Below are positions 4,925 to 5,011 of a stretch of DNA of 5,011 nt, one piece after another. Positions within the stretch are counted from its first letter, which is position 1, and the number at the start of each line of letters is the position of its first letter. Source of the stretch: CAVPGH01 sp046726955 (GTDB lineage: Bacteria > Acidobacteriota > Vicinamibacteria > Fen-336). The stretch covers positions 1 to 5,011 of the forward strand of contig JBKPBQ010000292.1 in assembly GCA_046726955.1 (NCBI GenBank). The letters run 5' to 3'. Under the pieces are notes generated by a model that had not been told where the DNA came from, made no database searches, and saw only the letters and a program-made list of their open reading frames with translations. The position numbers were made by a program, and so were the translations under genes.

Positions 4925-5011
4925 GCGCCGAGCAAGGCGGCATTCGGGCGGATCGCGTTTCCGGAGTGTTACCTATCGTTACTCGCCCCGGGCGAGTGAG
5001 CTCAAGTAACT
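4925..5011. other. Gene-free right edge
   Basis: Eighty-seven bases after the nucleotidyltransferase stop with no supported coding sequence. It holds the short direct repeat GTTAC at 4968 and 4978, and the hairpin at 4981-4997. A promoter for a gene beyond the window is possible but not visible. Confidence 0.5.
4981..4997. repeat. Perfect 7-bp inverted repeat with 3-base loop
   Basis: ACTCGCC and GGCGAGT flank CCG. The stem is GC-rich and would fold in RNA, but no T-run follows on either strand, so it is not a standard intrinsic terminator. An outer GTTACT (4978-4983) also pairs with AGTAAC (5005-5010), an alternative longer-range pairing that competes with the inner stem. It could be a factor-assisted terminator, an operator for a gene to the right, or chance. 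Confidence 0.45.

Noticed and set aside
4981..4997. Intrinsic terminator for the nucleotidyltransferase module.
   Set aside because: The stem is present but no run of T follows on the plus strand or on the minus strand.

Overview
This is a GC-rich stretch (hand counts of sampled 300-base blocks gave about 63-66 %, single lines up to 73 %). It is densely packed with bacterial genes, with G/C-ending codons and overlapping or nearly touching reading frames. The gene set (long animal-type tryptophan 2,3-dioxygenase, short phosphatidylserine decarboxylase, DinB-fold protein, short nucleotidyltransferase) would fit a high-GC environmental phylum such as Acidobacteriota, Gemmatimonadota or Myxococcota. 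No phylogenetic marker is present, so this is only a guess. No rRNA, tRNA, insertion sequence or CRISPR array was seen.

Left part, minus strand (1-1813): a compact three-gene cluster transcribed leftward. It begins with a DinB/YfiT-fold protein (1328-1813), continues with phosphatidylserine decarboxylase psd (463-1308) and ends with a class I SAM-dependent methyltransferase cut by the window edge (1-432). Gaps are only 19 and 30 bases, so co-transcription is likely. psd makes phosphatidylethanolamine. Whether the methyltransferase acts on that lipid is open.

Middle part, plus strand (1897-4157): diverging from the dinB-like gene across an 83-base spacer is a two-gene tryptophan catabolism operon. 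It consists of tryptophan 2,3-dioxygenase (kynA) and a divergent kynureninase-like PLP enzyme whose start codon overlaps the dioxygenase stop codon (TGATG). Together they would take tryptophan to N-formylkynurenine and, after deformylation by an enzyme not encoded here, kynurenine to anthranilate plus alanine. The dioxygenase looks far more like the animal enzyme than the short classical bacterial KynA.

Right part, plus strand (4210-4924): a small protein (77 aa) overlaps by 29 bases a short stand-alone nucleotidyltransferase (169 aa). The layout resembles a toxin-antitoxin or AbiE/MNT-type module, but the small partner is neither an AbiEi regulator nor a HEPN protein. A TANNNT box six bases before the first GTG suggests a leaderless transcript. 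The last 87 bases hold no gene, only a short perfect hairpin. The part most worth following up is this module, followed by the animal-type dioxygenase coupled to an atypical kynureninase.
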